Source of the DNA: Nomia melanderi | Taxonomy: Eukaryota; Arthropoda; Insecta; Hymenoptera; Halictidae | Reading direction: 5' to 3' | Length of the DNA: 64,000 bases | Assembly: GCF_051020985.1 (NCBI RefSeq) | Contig: NC_135002.1 | Coordinates: forward strand, 10,540,001 to 10,604,000 | Part shown: piece after piece, positions 1 to 13,384 of the stretch | How the letters are laid out: each line of letters opens with the position of its first letter | Numbering within the stretch: position 1 is the stretch's first letter | The notes under the pieces: generated by a model | Databases searched by the model: none | Seen by the model: only the letters and a program-made list of their open reading frames with translations | Told to the model about the DNA's origin: nothing | Position numbers and translations under genes: made by a program

Positions 1-3000
1 AAACGCTTGGCCTTAGTAACACATGCTAACGGACGGGCAAGAGAGTTAAAAATACTGGTGACTGGACACCAGATGTAAACAATAGGCAAAGAAAATCTAC
101 AGCAATAATCGCGGGCCTTATGGGTTCAGGGATTTATGGCTGCCACGGTCCCTTCTCGTAATACCGTAAGGACGATTGCAAGTTGTGAACGGGACGAAGG
201 CTCCTATTATTCCGAAAAAACTACCAAATGTACAATAAGCCTTAGAAAACATAAAAAGTGTATACAAACTAAAAAGTACGATGGTTTTAAGAATCATATC
301 TTTCATTCAAAAAAACATTCGCACATTTTCGTATTGTTATCGTCCACCATGGTACGCCCAAAGATTCTAAAGACCGGATAATGCTTATCGATCATCGTTC
401 GACATTCGTTTCCAGGGAGGAGACAGTAAAGGCGACACTCCGGATCGGGAAATGTTTACGAAACCGTCTTATCAGGCAGCAACAGCGCACGGCCAACGCC
501 GTGGCATGCCGGGAGCAAGCACTTCGAACCGCAATTCGGTGACCGATACGGGTGAAACGGTTAAAAAGAATGAAACGCCGATTGCGTGAGAATCGAACGA
601 TCCCTTATCGGTGCTGAATGTGGGAAGATTTCGATGAGGCATGCGGATCAATCGGGGGTCACCGCGTATCTTTAACGCTGCATTCTACCGCTATCATCTA
701 TCCTCCGATCCACGACGGTAGCATGCGCCGTGCACGTTCTAATAGAACAGGGTTTGCTCCTTTTCGCGGGAACTTGTGAACAATCGCTCAATGGAACCAC
801 GTCTTTTTACGACGTTTTTCCTTCGACGGTCACGTGTCGACGTGTGAACCCTTCTAATAGGAGAAGCTATCGAACCCAGAAATTTGAAGAACTATGCAAG
901 TTTGTTAATAAAATTTTTCAAAATTTTTTGCAGTTTTATAGACGTGAAAGAATAATATATTTTTTGTGTAAACTTATTTTCGCTATCTGTTACCATTTTC
1001 AAGATAATCCACGCGAAAGAAAAATTTGCATCTTCCTCAAGGGGTGGTGCCATCCCTTCCAAGTGAAATTGGCGCGAAAAAAATGCAATGTATTAGGCCT
1101 GACTTGCTCTACTTACATACAAAGTTTCATAATTTTTTGAATTTCTGGGTTGGATAACTTCTCTTCTAAGACATACAACACATTTTAACGCTACCTGCGA
1201 CCAGTTTCAAAATTTCATTTAAAATCCTACATTTTTTTTCATTCATTTAACTTTGTATCAAATTTCTATATTGTCCGATTAACCTCTTAACACACACAAA
1301 TTTTTCAGTTTAACTCGCTTTAATCCACCTCTTTTTTCCCTTGGAGTATATTGTCTTTTTTACAGCGTAATTAGTTTTCTAACGAAAAAGGATGTTTATA
1401 TTGAATAAATATAATAAAAAAGGAAATCATAAACAAATACTTACATACAAATTTTTACGAACCATATGGTGGTTATCGCTGTTAAGGGGTTAATCGGTTT
1501 TCAATTTGTCTTCCTTTTTGTTTCTACTTCTGCTTAGAAACATTTGTTATCGAACTTGTTTACCGTTACTTTGTAGCCAGTTATTTGAATGCTTACAGTA
1601 GGAATACGTAAAATGCCGGTGCGGTTAGTATTAAGCAAACTTTGATAAAAATTTATCTACAGTCTTCCTTTTTTTCGATTTCATTTCGCTCTGCCAACGA
1701 TGTTTTTATCTTCGTCCGGTTGTTAGTTATCTGCCGAATATTTTTTAACGCTAGAGTGCGAAACTGTTAGGTTTATTATGTTAACGAAATATTTCGACGT
1801 ATTTCTAAATGAAAGTTAAAGAAAAATTTAATTTTCTTGAATTAAACTTTTGTCGAACTACGTGTTGCTTGTTTTATTTGGAACTTTTGTATTGTGTTTT
1901 TGTTTATTTCTTCGTAATATTTATTCAAAAACTGTAATATATCTGAAAAGTAAACCGATCAGACTTTTTGGCTAATGTGATATTTTTTGGAAATATTAGT
2001 TCATTATTACTGAGACAGTTGCGTTCTAAGAAGGAGATTGTTCTTAGAGAAAAGTTAATAGAAATCCTATTAACTTGAATGAGGTCATGCAAGTGTTGAT
2101 ACTGATTTTTTAAACGACAATGTTCGGAAACTGCATTACTCAATCTCCTAAGAAATAAAATTCGAAAATTTAATGAAATCGATGCTCGTTGTAAGAAGCT
2201 CCGAAGACTACTTTTTATAATCGTCCGACTTTCTGGAATAAGTTACAGCGAACTTCGATATTTTTCTATTTAACCGCGGTTCCAAAGTTATCATTAGACA
2301 CCAAATTGTATGCATTTGTGGCAAACACGAGTGAACAAAACCACGAAGCAAAGGAATTTTCGCACAAGGTTGAAAACAATTGTAATGTTTAATAAGATAT
2401 TCAATGTGTTGAAATTCCTATAAGAAACAAATTAGATTCTATGCAATGATCCTCTGTCCACGAATTATCATCGCGGAACGTTTTTCAATTCGATAAGGAA
2501 CATTGTGTTCATTCTAATCAATAAGAAATTCAGATAAGGAAACGCGTAACGGGTTGTTTATCGCGAGAAAAAGTCGATAAAATTGTCCAGGATCATGGAC
2601 GCGTTCGCGTGACTGAAATAATCCGGTAAAATCGTAGGGAGATAAGAGTGACGAACGGTTCTCCGCGCGGACATTTCGCAACGTTAGCCGCTTCGGAGGA
2701 ACGAGGCGAGAGGAAAGTTACAATTTCAGACTGCTGTGTTTGCAACTCTGTTATCTGGAATTATTTCGATGTAACTAGAATGAAAACAGACCTCGGCGGT
2801 TGAATGAAATCTTATCTGGAGGCTGCGTGAAGGATAACGATCGAACGGTCTTATTTTCGAATGCTCATAAAGTATCGGACTTGTGCTCCGCTAAATCGGA
2901 GCGTCGAAGAAAGAGCTTAACCCTCTAACCGCGGCCGAACTTTCTGATTTTTCGTTATGCAGATTTGTTCTAAGAATTAGATGAAAACTAACTATCGAAC

Positions 3001-6000
3001 CAACGGAACAGATGATAATTAATAGTCTGTTAAAGTACTCAAGAGAGATTAAGCAGGAATATTTTACAAAATATTTAGAACGCAAAATGTAATTAACGCG
3101 ATCCTGAAAATCGAGATGAATTAAAATTAACCTTCGATTTCGACTTCAAAAGTATACGAAGATTTCAATTACATCGACGACTCCACGTACCAGCTGTTAA
3201 CATTTTATCGATACTCTAATTTCGGCCATGTTTGTTTAAAAAATGAGCATATTAATCGACGCATATGAAGTCGAAACTCAGTACAAAAATTAATTACATT
3301 GGAAATATATTTAAATAGGACTGATCAGGTAGGTACCTACTCCAAATAATTAAGAATTTCGTTACCTTGGGTAAATAATAATTTTCTCCAGACGCTTGGC
3401 ATGATTCTCTCGAAATAAATAATTGTCCTTCGATTTTTTTTGTATCGTCGAAAGAATTAATTGTTTGCTGATGTAGAGGTATCCCGATGAACTTGGAGGT
3501 CATTGAGTCTGTCGTATCGAGTAAATATTCGGCTCGATGAGCGGAACTGACTTTCTTGAGTGGTACCGGTGCACTAAAACGTATGGAGTTTCGAGTATGC
3601 TCGAGAAGGGCCTTTTGGTCATCGTTCAATCAGCCACAATTGTCGGTAACCCTCTAATCTAGTTCAATCCTCGATCGCACGGTCGAGATACAACTTGCAG
3701 GGCCGAATGGGCTCTTCAAGTGCGACGCAGAACCGTTTCAGAGATTGGATCTCGATTGAGATGTACTCGTACGGAGGGGCTCGCGAAAATTCGATTAAAA
3801 TTAGACTAGCGACCATTATGATGAAACATTTAAGTATTACAATAAAATAAATAATATTTTGTATTTGTATATATATAAATAATAATAAATAATAATAAAT
3901 AAAATAAATAAATAAATAAAGTTAATAAATTTTATATAATATACATAAGTGAAATATTATATAAGGATTAACGAACAATAATAAATACGAAATAATTTCT
4001 TAAAATATATTTTATATTATTATTTTTCTTTTTGTTTTTTTCTGCATTCTTCTTTCTTTTTGAATACCAAAGGATTTGTTCTAACCCATAAACAATAGTA
4101 AATAAATAAATATTGGAATTATTTATGAACACATGATAATTAGTTGCCTACGTACTTTCCAATTATTGGAGAAGTTATCGACTCGGTATAATAAGAATCA
4201 GGATTGTAAACACGGAAACGTGAATTTTCTTTTTGCAATCTTTTTTCCATTTCCCTCTCAGTGTCGTCGTGTCATTATCAATCATCGTTACAAACGTTCG
4301 AATGTTGAACGATACACCAGTCTGTATGTAATCCGCTGCACTTTTTCCACGTTGAATATTCATTCCCGCATGAGGATGAAGATAAAAATGAAAATGAATA
4401 ATTATTTCTCGAACGCAAAGTGGAACGACTGAAAATTCAATTCGTATTGTCATTTCGAACGAACACGGGAGACGTTAGAAAGAAGTTTGAAAAATGATGC
4501 GCTATAAAAGTGAAAGTATCACGCGAATCGCTCAAGGGTCGATTTAAACGTTCTGTTGTGAACGCTCTTCAACCCAGTTTCGCACTTTCTAGCTCTAGAA
4601 AACAAGGTACGGCAGGACCTCGATTAACCGAGTCGCTATTTTCTGCATCTAGATCGTCCACAGTTTCAATTCAACTTTTTCATGTTTTAAACTCTGATGA
4701 CTGTAACTACCAATACATGCAAATGATCGTTGCACTGTCGAATTGGATGACAACAATCTATCTAATAGTAATACAAAAATAAATAAAATATTGTCTTTCC
4801 TAGTTTTTTAATGTCTTTGTACTTGATAAACCTTTGTTACATAATAAATATTCATAGTTAATAATTTTCCAGAAGAAAAAGTTATTGAAGAATTAATCGA
4901 TTTTACTGTAATAACACGAGATTCGTCCCTTAAATAGAATAATCGAGGTTTTACTATAATTGTAAGCAGTCACCGAGGTTTCTTACTCGAATCCTTTGTT
5001 TGTTTTGGCGATCCGTCGATCTACATCCGATAGTTCCTATCTCCGAGATCCGAGCACGTTACGAAGATCGCGATCTCGTAGTCGCATTGTATTCGTTTCG
5101 CGACAGCCTTGACGAACACCGGTACTAGGACCGCCATAATACTGATTGATGTCTTGTTCGCGGCTATTCAATGACTCTATTTGTTACCTGGGAAGAGTGA
5201 TTTTGTTCCCGGCAAAATTGATTCAAATTGTCGTTATGAACGTTATAATGGTACCGTGAACAGTGGCCGCATAAATTATCCTAGCGATCGAGAGTAATTT
5301 CAGTAATTATAGTGTTCGAGTGACTCGAGGGGAAGATTCATAAAATAAAGGAACGAATCAATAACATACGAATTTTCATTATGTTATAAATTAAATATTC
5401 CTCAAGGACTGGGCAGCTTTCATCGTAACGATGGTGTTTTCGTTTCGAGTTTGGAACAAAGTATCTGCCTTCGAGGCGAAAGCAGCGAACTCTTATCAAT
5501 GTTGGGCACTCCTCTGATAAAAGGTTCGAAGATAGAGACCTCAAATATTTTACTCTGTCCACTGAAAACACGATAAGTTTAAATAAATTCCGTTTCTGAT
5601 CTAGGTGACTGTTTTGAAGATCACTGCATGTGCATTAACGGATGAGAATTAATTTACTGAATCATTCACTGGTGAACGATGAAAATCCATAAAAAGAAAC
5701 TTGAAATTTATCATTCAGATTAAAGTATCTATAGTTTTACATTTTTATAATTGTCTTTCCCTTAATTAATTTCGTACATTGTTCAAATCATTTTATTAGA
5801 AATGTTATGACGAATTATATCTTTTAATAAAGATGATTAACGATGTATGTTCATAAAAGTATCATCAAATAGATCATCCTATGTAGCACTTAAGGGTTAA
5901 ATATCACCGATATCAGTTTTCGGAAACTAATCCATTTTCTTCCCGTGCTTGTATCATTTTCTCACAAAGAATTTCACTTATTTTGTTATGAATATTTTTG

Positions 6001-6419
6001 AACTACAAGTGAAAACCCCGTAACGCGTAACTTTTTAATCCTCTTGCACCTGTCTTACTGTATCGTGATTCAATGATTCTCAGAACCTGACATTAACCAG
6101 TTAATATAAATGATATATTTTTCCAAACAAACACGTAACTCTCCTTCATTTTGCCTTAATTTTTTATTTGAACATACGATGTGTGTACTTGCCTCGCGGT
6201 CGACGTATATACTCGTAATCGATTAGTTTTATTACGCACTCCCAGATATTTAGAACTTTACTTCGAGTAATTTCGTTTATATTTTAAATTCCACGGTTGA
6301 CTATTGTTCGAGAAGAAACAAGAAAGAAGTTGCGAATCATTAGACGTAATAGATCGACATAAACGACATGAGACGCGAATCGAGATGCCGTTCATAAAAA
6401 TAGATTCATGAACGATAAA
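1..6419. other. AT-rich spacer without a supported gene
   Basis: Low GC with scattered short frames. A 45-codon frame at 452-589 (MFTKPSYQAATAHGQRRGM at its start) lies in a small CpG-richer patch and could be an exon, but nothing confirms it. A minus frame at 3294-3629 has a donor-like AAG|GTAACG; weak. 3838-4030 is low complexity. Confidence 0.5.
3838..4030 (+). repeat. AT-rich low-complexity tract
   Basis: Dominated by AATAAATAATAATAAATAA-type words. No gene. Confidence 0.75.
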
Positions 6420-6640
6420 AAGTGGAGACGAAATTGCGTCAGTTGGGCGGGACCCAATTTTAGCGCTCGCGCGAGACGGCTCGCTCGCTAGCGGAAAGGA
6501 CGTCAGGATAAAGAATCAGGAGCAAGATCATGCAGAACTCCGGCGCGTTGCGTCAGTCATGTATACCGCATGCCCGGGGGAAAGAGCTCTCAGTTTCTAA
6601 CGGAAAATACGAGGCCGGCGCGCAGCGCGGCCGCCTGTGG
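6420..6640. promoter_or_regulatory. CpG-rich block with CRE/AP-1-like sites
   Basis: Contains two TTGCGTCAGT-like words and GGACGTCAGG (cAMP-response or AP-1-like), plus GCGCGCAGCGCGGCCGC. A 59-codon frame starting MQNSGALRQSC runs out of this block into the long repeat at 6632. Promoter role inferred. Confidence 0.3.
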
Positions 6641-6975
6641 ACAAAACCCTCACATTCGACTATTCACATAACGATAATTGAAGGTTTCCAACGTGTTGCT
6701 AAGTAGTTCCTGCTATACACAATGATTTTCATTCAAAAAATAACAATTTTGTGCGAATAAATTCCGTTTCTCTATTTATATACCGTTTGAATCGAAACGC
6801 AAACTATCCATGGTCATTCCAAAAACTTCATAATACCCCCATAATCTAAAAAAGAATTATAACCACCATATGTTTAGCTCTACACCTTACAACTTTTGTC
6901 TGAAGCATTTCTTTGTATCACTCATACGTTTTAAGTTACTGAGTTTTGTTCAGAAAACGGGAGATTGACCGTACT
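6632..6975 (+). repeat. long dispersed repeat, copy A (about 340 bp)
   Basis: Starts CGCCTGTGGACAAAACCC and ends near CTGTGTAG. Aligns along its length with 53607-53945 (shared AATTCCGTTTCTCTATTTAT, CTTCATAATA, CACCATATGTTTAGCT and ACTGAGTTTTGT-like words). It begins inside a CpG-rich block, so the element inserted next to or into it. No transposase homology recognised. Confidence 0.75.
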
Positions 6976-8135
6976 GTGTAGCGTCTGGAAATCGACGATA
7001 AGAGATGATCTATCTATACGGAATCACGGTTTTTTTTAAACAGAGCTAAAAATGGAAATCATCGTTTTTGTCATTGCTGTTCATTTTTTTGCGATTTTAA
7101 GGATCTTGATTGTGGGTTACTGTTTTTGGGGTTTTAACTTGAAACCCATACAAGTTCAAATGTTTACATACCGTTCATTTTTACGGCCAATTAGTAAATT
7201 AAGCTAGTTTTTCACTGTTAATTGATAATGTGAATTCATAATCATTACACATACGGTGTGTAATAGGTTAAAGAAAGTACCTGTCCGTTGAGGAACTTTG
7301 GAACGAACCATTGTGAAATTTTCGTTTTATAATTGAACCAATCACTGGCCAAATCGCTTAATTCCGTTTCTTCAATTTTTGAAAATTTTAACATCAAAGC
7401 GCTTGATTGACCATACCCTAAAAAATCTACTTTTTTAACTTTCGTATCAAAGAAATTATCTCAAGCTGAACCTCGATCTCGCGGCGAATTCCCATTTCCA
7501 AGGCGTCATGTCTCAATTAATTCATCGAAACAAAACTATCAGCTTAGCAAATAAAATGTTCTGCAATGCCGAATGACAAACCCGGTTTTTTGGTATATCT
7601 AAGTTCGAGAGGGAATTTTATGATGGCTGAGTAAACGATATTTCCATCAGTGCGATGGAATTGTCAGCTAGGTTCGAGTGAAATTGTGTAGCACGTGCTA
7701 TGTCAGCCGAACACGATTCCGATCGATGAAACACGACGACGATCGTCGTTCGTCGAAGTTCTTCGACGAAAGTCTGGGACAGAAATTTTTGGGGTCGTGC
7801 GGTTTCGAGATAATTCGTGATTCGATTTTTTGGTGTACCACGTGCACGATAACGCAACCGAGCGCTGTCACGAGGGAGCGTTTTAGACTGGTTCCCGTTT
7901 AGACCGGTCGCGAAACATAGAAAGCTTGTATATGTGATCTCACGTAACGACGTGGATTGCGCATCGTGCATTGTAGTTATAAATAATTTGATTAATATGA
8001 CCGCTGCACGAGCTGCGTTCGAAACGTGAACGCGCGCACGTTTGTTAACACAAATTTCCGGGCAGGTCCGAATGATCGATTCCCGATTTTTTCCCTTGCA
8101 ATCATTGAAAAGAAACGTTTTAAAAAGAAATTACA

Positions 8136-8440
8136 TAACACTAGGTTAACGGAACACATAAATTTGACGGATATTAAATGTTATAAATGTAAATGATTTT
8201 GTGCAATTAAATGAATATCTATCCTAATCGTTTGTTATTAAACCTCTAATTTTAAAGATCTAAATGAACGAACATCTCTTTAATTAAAGACTTATTTGTA
8301 ATGTTCAATTGTGACCCCTCAGATTCTATGTATTTTTATAAATTTACTAATCTAATGTTAAAATTGAAAGTTTTTTTCTACATTTTTTCGGAGAGTAATA
8401 GAATAAATTACAGAATAAATGCTCTTAAACTTAGTGTTAA
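8136..8440 (+). repeat. diverged TTAA MITE, family 1 (about 305 bp)
   Basis: Starts TAACACTAGGTTAACGGAAC and ends CTTAAACTTAGTGTTAA. Shares TTTGTGCAATTA, CTCTAATTTTAAAGATCTAA and GAATAAATGCTCTTAAA with other family 1 copies, with extra sequence in the middle. Confidence 0.55.
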
Positions 8441-9181
8441 TAAATTTACTTATTACTGATTTAGTAATGTATGGACTAAGATATAGGCCAATGGAAATCT
8501 CAATGAATACACTATTATAATCCTTACAGAAGAATAAAAGGAAGATTTGACTGCTTGTTTGTTTAAAAACAAGCAACTGTCATCAATCGAATGTATTTTT
8601 CGTGAAAAATTATACCACCATGGACTATCAAAATTAATTTATAGAAATTTGAATAAAAGAAACTTTTGGTGAAAATACATGTTCAGCGAAATGTTATCGC
8701 AGAAATGTAAAAATGGGGCGCGACGGTTCATTTCCGCGGAATAAAATCGGTTGCATCATGCGGATTAATCATCAATTAGTGATAAGAAGACGATATCTAC
8801 AATTCATATGTTTAAAAACACATATTACTATAGTATTTGTAAGATATTCGTTGTTGCTTAGTAAATATGTAGCGTCGATTGAACGACCGTAACGATCAGT
8901 TAGTTATTTAATTATTTGTGAGTCACTGGGTTATGAGAATTGTTAATACAAAAGACAATACCCTCTCGCAATTAATATGATTGTATAAAAGTCACCTGAT
9001 GTACGCGAACCATTGTGTCGCTGAATAAATAATGCTAATCAATAGAAAACATTACAATTTTTAATTGCACTAGAAATATTCTAGGATAATGAGTTGATGT
9101 CTGCGAATTCGCAATTTACAAGTCTTTGATTTCTATTTTGTCGCTGAAGAAGTGACATTTAGAACCACGAAAGTTTTTATT

Positions 9182-9445
9182 TTAACCCCTTGACTTATAA
9201 TATCGCGTCAGACTCGATACTATAAAAATTATTTCACAATTCTCGAATAGAAGTTAGCAAATGTAAATGCAATTGCATACGTTTGGAATGAAACTAATTA
9301 TGAAGCCTCTAAATTACTTCAAAGCAATTACAACAAGAAAACTGTCCACTCAAAATATTCGGTAACACAAGTAACTAAATAACAGTGTAACTTAAAAGGA
9401 CTACGTTACTAAACCACTAACGCTTTACCAGCTGGCCACGTGTTA
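9182..9445 (+). repeat. diverged TTAA element, family 3-like
   Basis: Begins TTAACCCCTTGACTTATAA. The interior GTAACACAAGTAACTAAATAA and CAGTGTAAC matches 32056-32294 (GTAACAAGAGTAACTAAGGAA, CAGTGTAAC). The right end reads GGCCACGTGTTAG. Ends are approximate. Confidence 0.5.
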
Positions 9446-10158
9446 GCGCGTCTTTGTTCTGTAAAGTCAAACAGAGTGAAGCTTCTTCTCTGTAAATTGT
9501 TCTTAATTTATAGCCCGCGAAGTCAAAACGATCATAACATCGTGTACTGTAATCGATTTCTTTTCAGCGCGTCAAAACAGAATTAATTTTCAGTTATTAA
9601 TTTCCACGATCAATTTTCAATTATTTCACGCAACAGAATTGCCGGGTGCTCAAGTGTCAATAGCTAATTGCAACAGCATTCAGTTCTGTCATGAAATAAT
9701 AACTAATATTTCATAAAACGTTTAAAATTCTTAATGACAGTGACCGCGTCAACACTGGGACCACTGCACAATTAAACCGACTAATATGCATTTTAACATA
9801 AATTACCAACGGTTTGCACTCGAAAGTTTTTCATTAAAAGTTTTCAGCACTAAATATATAGAAAATTAATCAGAGAACACACAAATTTAGAAACAACATT
9901 TCACAAAGCTTAGCTATTAGTATAGACTTTACAAGTGACGACTGGGAGTCATCTTCCGAGCGCAAGGGGTTAAGATTTCGATTGATTTATACTTTAGAAT
10001 GCACATCAGCGAATCAATTTACCAGACAATTTCTCAGAGAATCCTGTGTATCTTTTCGAAAAACGACAGACGCAGAAAACCGAGATGATGAATCGTTTCG
10101 ACTCGTTCGTCCGGTAGTCTGAGTTAGATTAGGGACTGAGAATCGCCGGGACACTCAC

Positions 10159-10198
10159 TTATCAGGTTCCTGAAGGTGTCGGTGAATATTCGTATCAT
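10159..10198 (-). CDS. putative first coding exon of an unidentified minus-strand gene
   Basis: On the minus strand, CACCATG starts the peptide MIRIFTDTFRNLI, followed by a strong donor at ATAA|GTGAGTG (phase 1). The ATG context is good. The upstream flank (10250-10620) is CpG-rich with a GA-rich tract, as expected for a promoter and 5' UTR. I do not recognise the peptide and could not find the next exon; it would lie below 10150. It could also be a chance ATG in a 5' UTR. Confidence 0.35.
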
Positions 10199-10249
10199 GG
10201 TGGTGAATCGGCGAGAAGCTCCTTTCACGGTCCTCCCCTTTTACAACGA

Positions 10250-10620
10250 ATTCGTCGTGTGACCCCGCGCGCGCTCGCTGTCAGCTGCCGCACGCCACCA
10301 TAACGCGTTCCTGCACGACACTTTCGTTAAAATCGCAACAGCTCCCGCTGCTCCTCCGAACTATACTACTATAACATCAGTGGGTCCGCGTACGAACCAC
10401 TAGTGAGTCTCTCCCCAAAGCCTCTCCTCCTCTCTCACTAATTCTCTCTCTCTGTCTCGCTCTCTCACGCCTTCTCTCCTCGTCCCGCTCCGCGGATCCT
10501 TCCTCTTATTCCCTCGTTTCGCGCGATCTATATATCCCTTCTTTTCCTCGAATGCGTCGCTATACACACACCATCTATACGCCCGATGCCCTTCCCGCGA
10601 GCGATCGGAAACAATTTTCC
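10250..10620 (-). promoter_or_regulatory. CpG-rich promoter-like block
   Basis: CpG-dense sequence including CGCGCGCGCTCGC, CAGCTG boxes and a GA-rich tract on the minus strand, directly upstream of the putative exon at 10159-10198. No TATA box identified. Confidence 0.4.
10402..10480 (+). repeat. CT-rich low-complexity tract
   Basis: Interrupted (CT)n (GA-rich on the minus strand) in the promoter-like flank of the putative first exon at 10159-10198. Confidence 0.7.
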
Positions 10621-12659
10621 GTCGAATTTCCTAGATCCTCGATCGGGACCGCGGCTGGAAGGAAAGAGGAAATTGCTGGTCACTGAAGGATCTTCCTCCC
10701 ACTTGACGATCCTGAACGACCGTACAGTTTAGGAGTTTATTGCCTTGAAAGACTTGATCTCCGAAACTACAGGTTGTAGGTTCAATCTCTATCGGCAAGA
10801 TCGCCGATTCTTGGTCCGATTTATTGGAACGTTTTGTTGGAATCTTTAATCCTTCGATGTAAGCTGGTCTTTGAGGATGAGACTCTTGGAAGGAAGGAGT
10901 TAGAGGAGTGGTTTTCGAGAGGTTGACAGTGAATTGGTTGATTGGAGGAATTGATATTGATTTTCGTGGATGTAGCCTGATGATGCTTGAGGATTATCTT
11001 TTAGAGGATTTTGGTAGAAGAGGGAGGAGAAATGTGGTTTTGATGTAAACGAACTGGTAGAGACAGATTTTGAAGGAGGAAGGATGAAATTGGAGAACCT
11101 TTATCGTTATAAATCACTGATTCCGTCGATCCGAGCCTTCATTTCACGATTCGAAGGGAACCGGTGACTCCAAAGCGAGTCCTTTTATGTTTATGATCCT
11201 TGTCTTTAACTTGAAATGAAACTAAACCTTCAAAGTGAATCTTGGTTGCTCGAAATGTATCAGTTTCCTTTCTAATTTCGTTCAATTTATCGAAACATAC
11301 GAAACTAGCAGATTTGTGGAAAATATGGGACCTGTATCGCCACGAGAATCGTTATTTTCATTCTTTCCTTAAAATGTCACTACCACACCAGTCTCGATTC
11401 AACAGACAACGACACAGGCACGTCTTCAAGAGGATCTCGAAACCTTAAGCACTCGTAGCTCTTCTCGAGTTATGGTACAAAACTGTACAGCGAGTGTTTG
11501 TGTTTATATTTGTGTATTCACTTAATCCTTCGTTGAGATTCAGCGACATAGGCACAGATTAAGTTTGCGGGAGGTTTTCAGCGAGGAACACGCTGTTGAT
11601 GAGATCTTAACACTATTTTTACCGAAAGTGCCAAAATTTTAATTCAAGATTTTTCAAATTTAATCGTCCTTCTTCAATTGACTTCATTCTTAAGTTTTTC
11701 TTATAGCGATTATAAAATTAAGTTAGAGGTATATGTTCCCATAAAATCACATTAAATTATTCACTACATCATATTAAGTAATTTAATAGATTCTATTAAC
11801 ATTCCTTCTACATAATCTCGTTCCGTTCTCATGAGAATTTTCTTCATTGTTTGAACATTTATACGATTTCTGCATTGAAAGTAAAGAATTACGGCAAAAA
11901 TATTATAATACGAAAATTCAACTGGAAGCAGTCATTTTGGTTCTCAACAGGATTAACCTTTTGCACTCTATTAGCCCCGCTACAGAAACATGAGTTATCA
12001 CAAGCATTAGAATAAAACACCTTTCGTATGAATAAAAAGTTAAGTGAACACTTTCCAGAAAAGACTTTTGATATTCAAAGGTCTCACTATGAAAGGTCGG
12101 TTGGAGAATAGTATCAACAGTATAAGCGGAGTGTAAAAAGGTAAATTACCTCTCGATAAAAATAGGTGCATATGAAACAACGGTAAAATAGTATTAATCG
12201 ATTGTCCTCGTCGTACGATATGCCGGAAGTTCGGTAACACCACCGAGGTAACGGAAACCCATGAACCGAGTACTCGTCGCAGGTGGATGAGACGAATCCA
12301 GAAGACATGCGGTCGAACTGAGTTGAATCGCCACTATTACATCGGTTTTATTATCGATGAGGAACGCGTTGACGCCCTTTGACTCTTCGCGCGGAAAAAG
12401 AGCTGCGTCAAAAATCATTGGGGAGAACAGAGAGGAAAGAGAAGGAAAAGTTGAGAAAAAAGAAAAAAGAGGGAAAAATGAACCGATTCTACTACTGTTT
12501 TATGTTATCTGTTATCAGTTGTACTTGATCGCCTCATCTGTTAATACGATCTTCCTTCAACTTTGTAACCGGAGAAAATTGTTATCTTTCGGGAAAAGTT
12601 CGGAATCGCTCCGTGAATCGACGAAAAGGGAATCTGATTCGATAAGGGAGAAAATTTGG

Positions 12660-12705
12660 AAGATTAACACTGGCGCTACCGTGCCCGTTGAAACGACGGG
12701 TCTCA
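12660..12705 (+). repeat. TTAA MITE left end, family 2-like
   Basis: Reads TTAACACTGGCGCTACCGTG then CCCGTTGAAACGACGGGTC, which also contains a short CCCGTT/AACGGG-like fold. No right end identified. Confidence 0.35.
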
Positions 12706-13105
12706 GTTTTCTTATTTTGCTATTCTTCATATCGTAATACAAAAAGATAGATGATAATGTACTATTTCTAAGTATTTTTCCCCTAGTTTTTTCTTTTTTC
12801 GAAATACGATTGCTACAGCCTTTATTTGTCAGTATGTGAATAAGCATTTGACAGCTATAGCTGTTATTTGCGTGAGCGTGATGAATGTTAAATGTTTGAA
12901 GCGATTTGAAAAATAAACAGTTTCACTTGAATACTGAAAACACACGAAGAAATTGAAAAAATCTATTGTTACAATTTACACGTTAATCGTATCGAACGCT
13001 CTTCCAAATCAAATCTTTTCCCAAGAATTTTAGTAAGTCGAGGATAAAACGGCGTCGTTTTAGAATTCTTGTGAACATTCGTTTATTATTTTGCATTCCC
13101 CGTTT

Positions 13106-13384
13106 ATGTTTTATTTATATCGTGCTTCTCGTCTATTTATATTTAAGATAGCGCCTGTGAACCAGTTAAGTACTAACGCGACTTCTGATATTAACGATTA
13201 TGATCTTCCTCGAGAAATCAAGATAATAGAACACCTGGAAGATATCATATACTTCGACGTAAAACATGTAATACGATCCCACATAAGATTTCTTTTACTA
13301 CATCAAGGTTTACCCGACGCGTCTTTATATGGTACCAGTTATGAATCTCGAGACATTAAGAAGCCATTTGGTCTCCATCTTTAA
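13106..13384 (+). CDS. hypothetical small protein (92 aa), unrecognised
   Basis: Complete frame from ATG to TAA. The N-terminus MFYLYRASRLFIFKI is hydrophobic and could act as a signal anchor; the rest (NDYDLPREIKIIEHLEDI, then YGTSYESRDIKKPF) has balanced composition. A possible splice acceptor (TATATTTAAG|ATAGCG) lies inside, so the right part could be an exon. No homology recognised. Confidence 0.25.
   Translation: MFYLYRASRLFIFKIAPVNQLSTNATSDINDYDLPREIKIIEHLEDIIYFDVKHVIRSHIRFLLLHQGLPDASLYGTSYESRDIKKPFGLHL

Noticed and set aside
3294..3629. 111-codon minus-strand frame ending near a donor-like AAG|GTAACG
   Set aside because: Starts at TTG with no ATG or credible acceptor; no recognised motif. 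Kept only as a weak note in the spacer entry.
10780..10810. GGTTCAATC-like B box suggesting a tRNA gene
   Set aside because: No matching A box, acceptor stem or anticodon arm at the right spacing.
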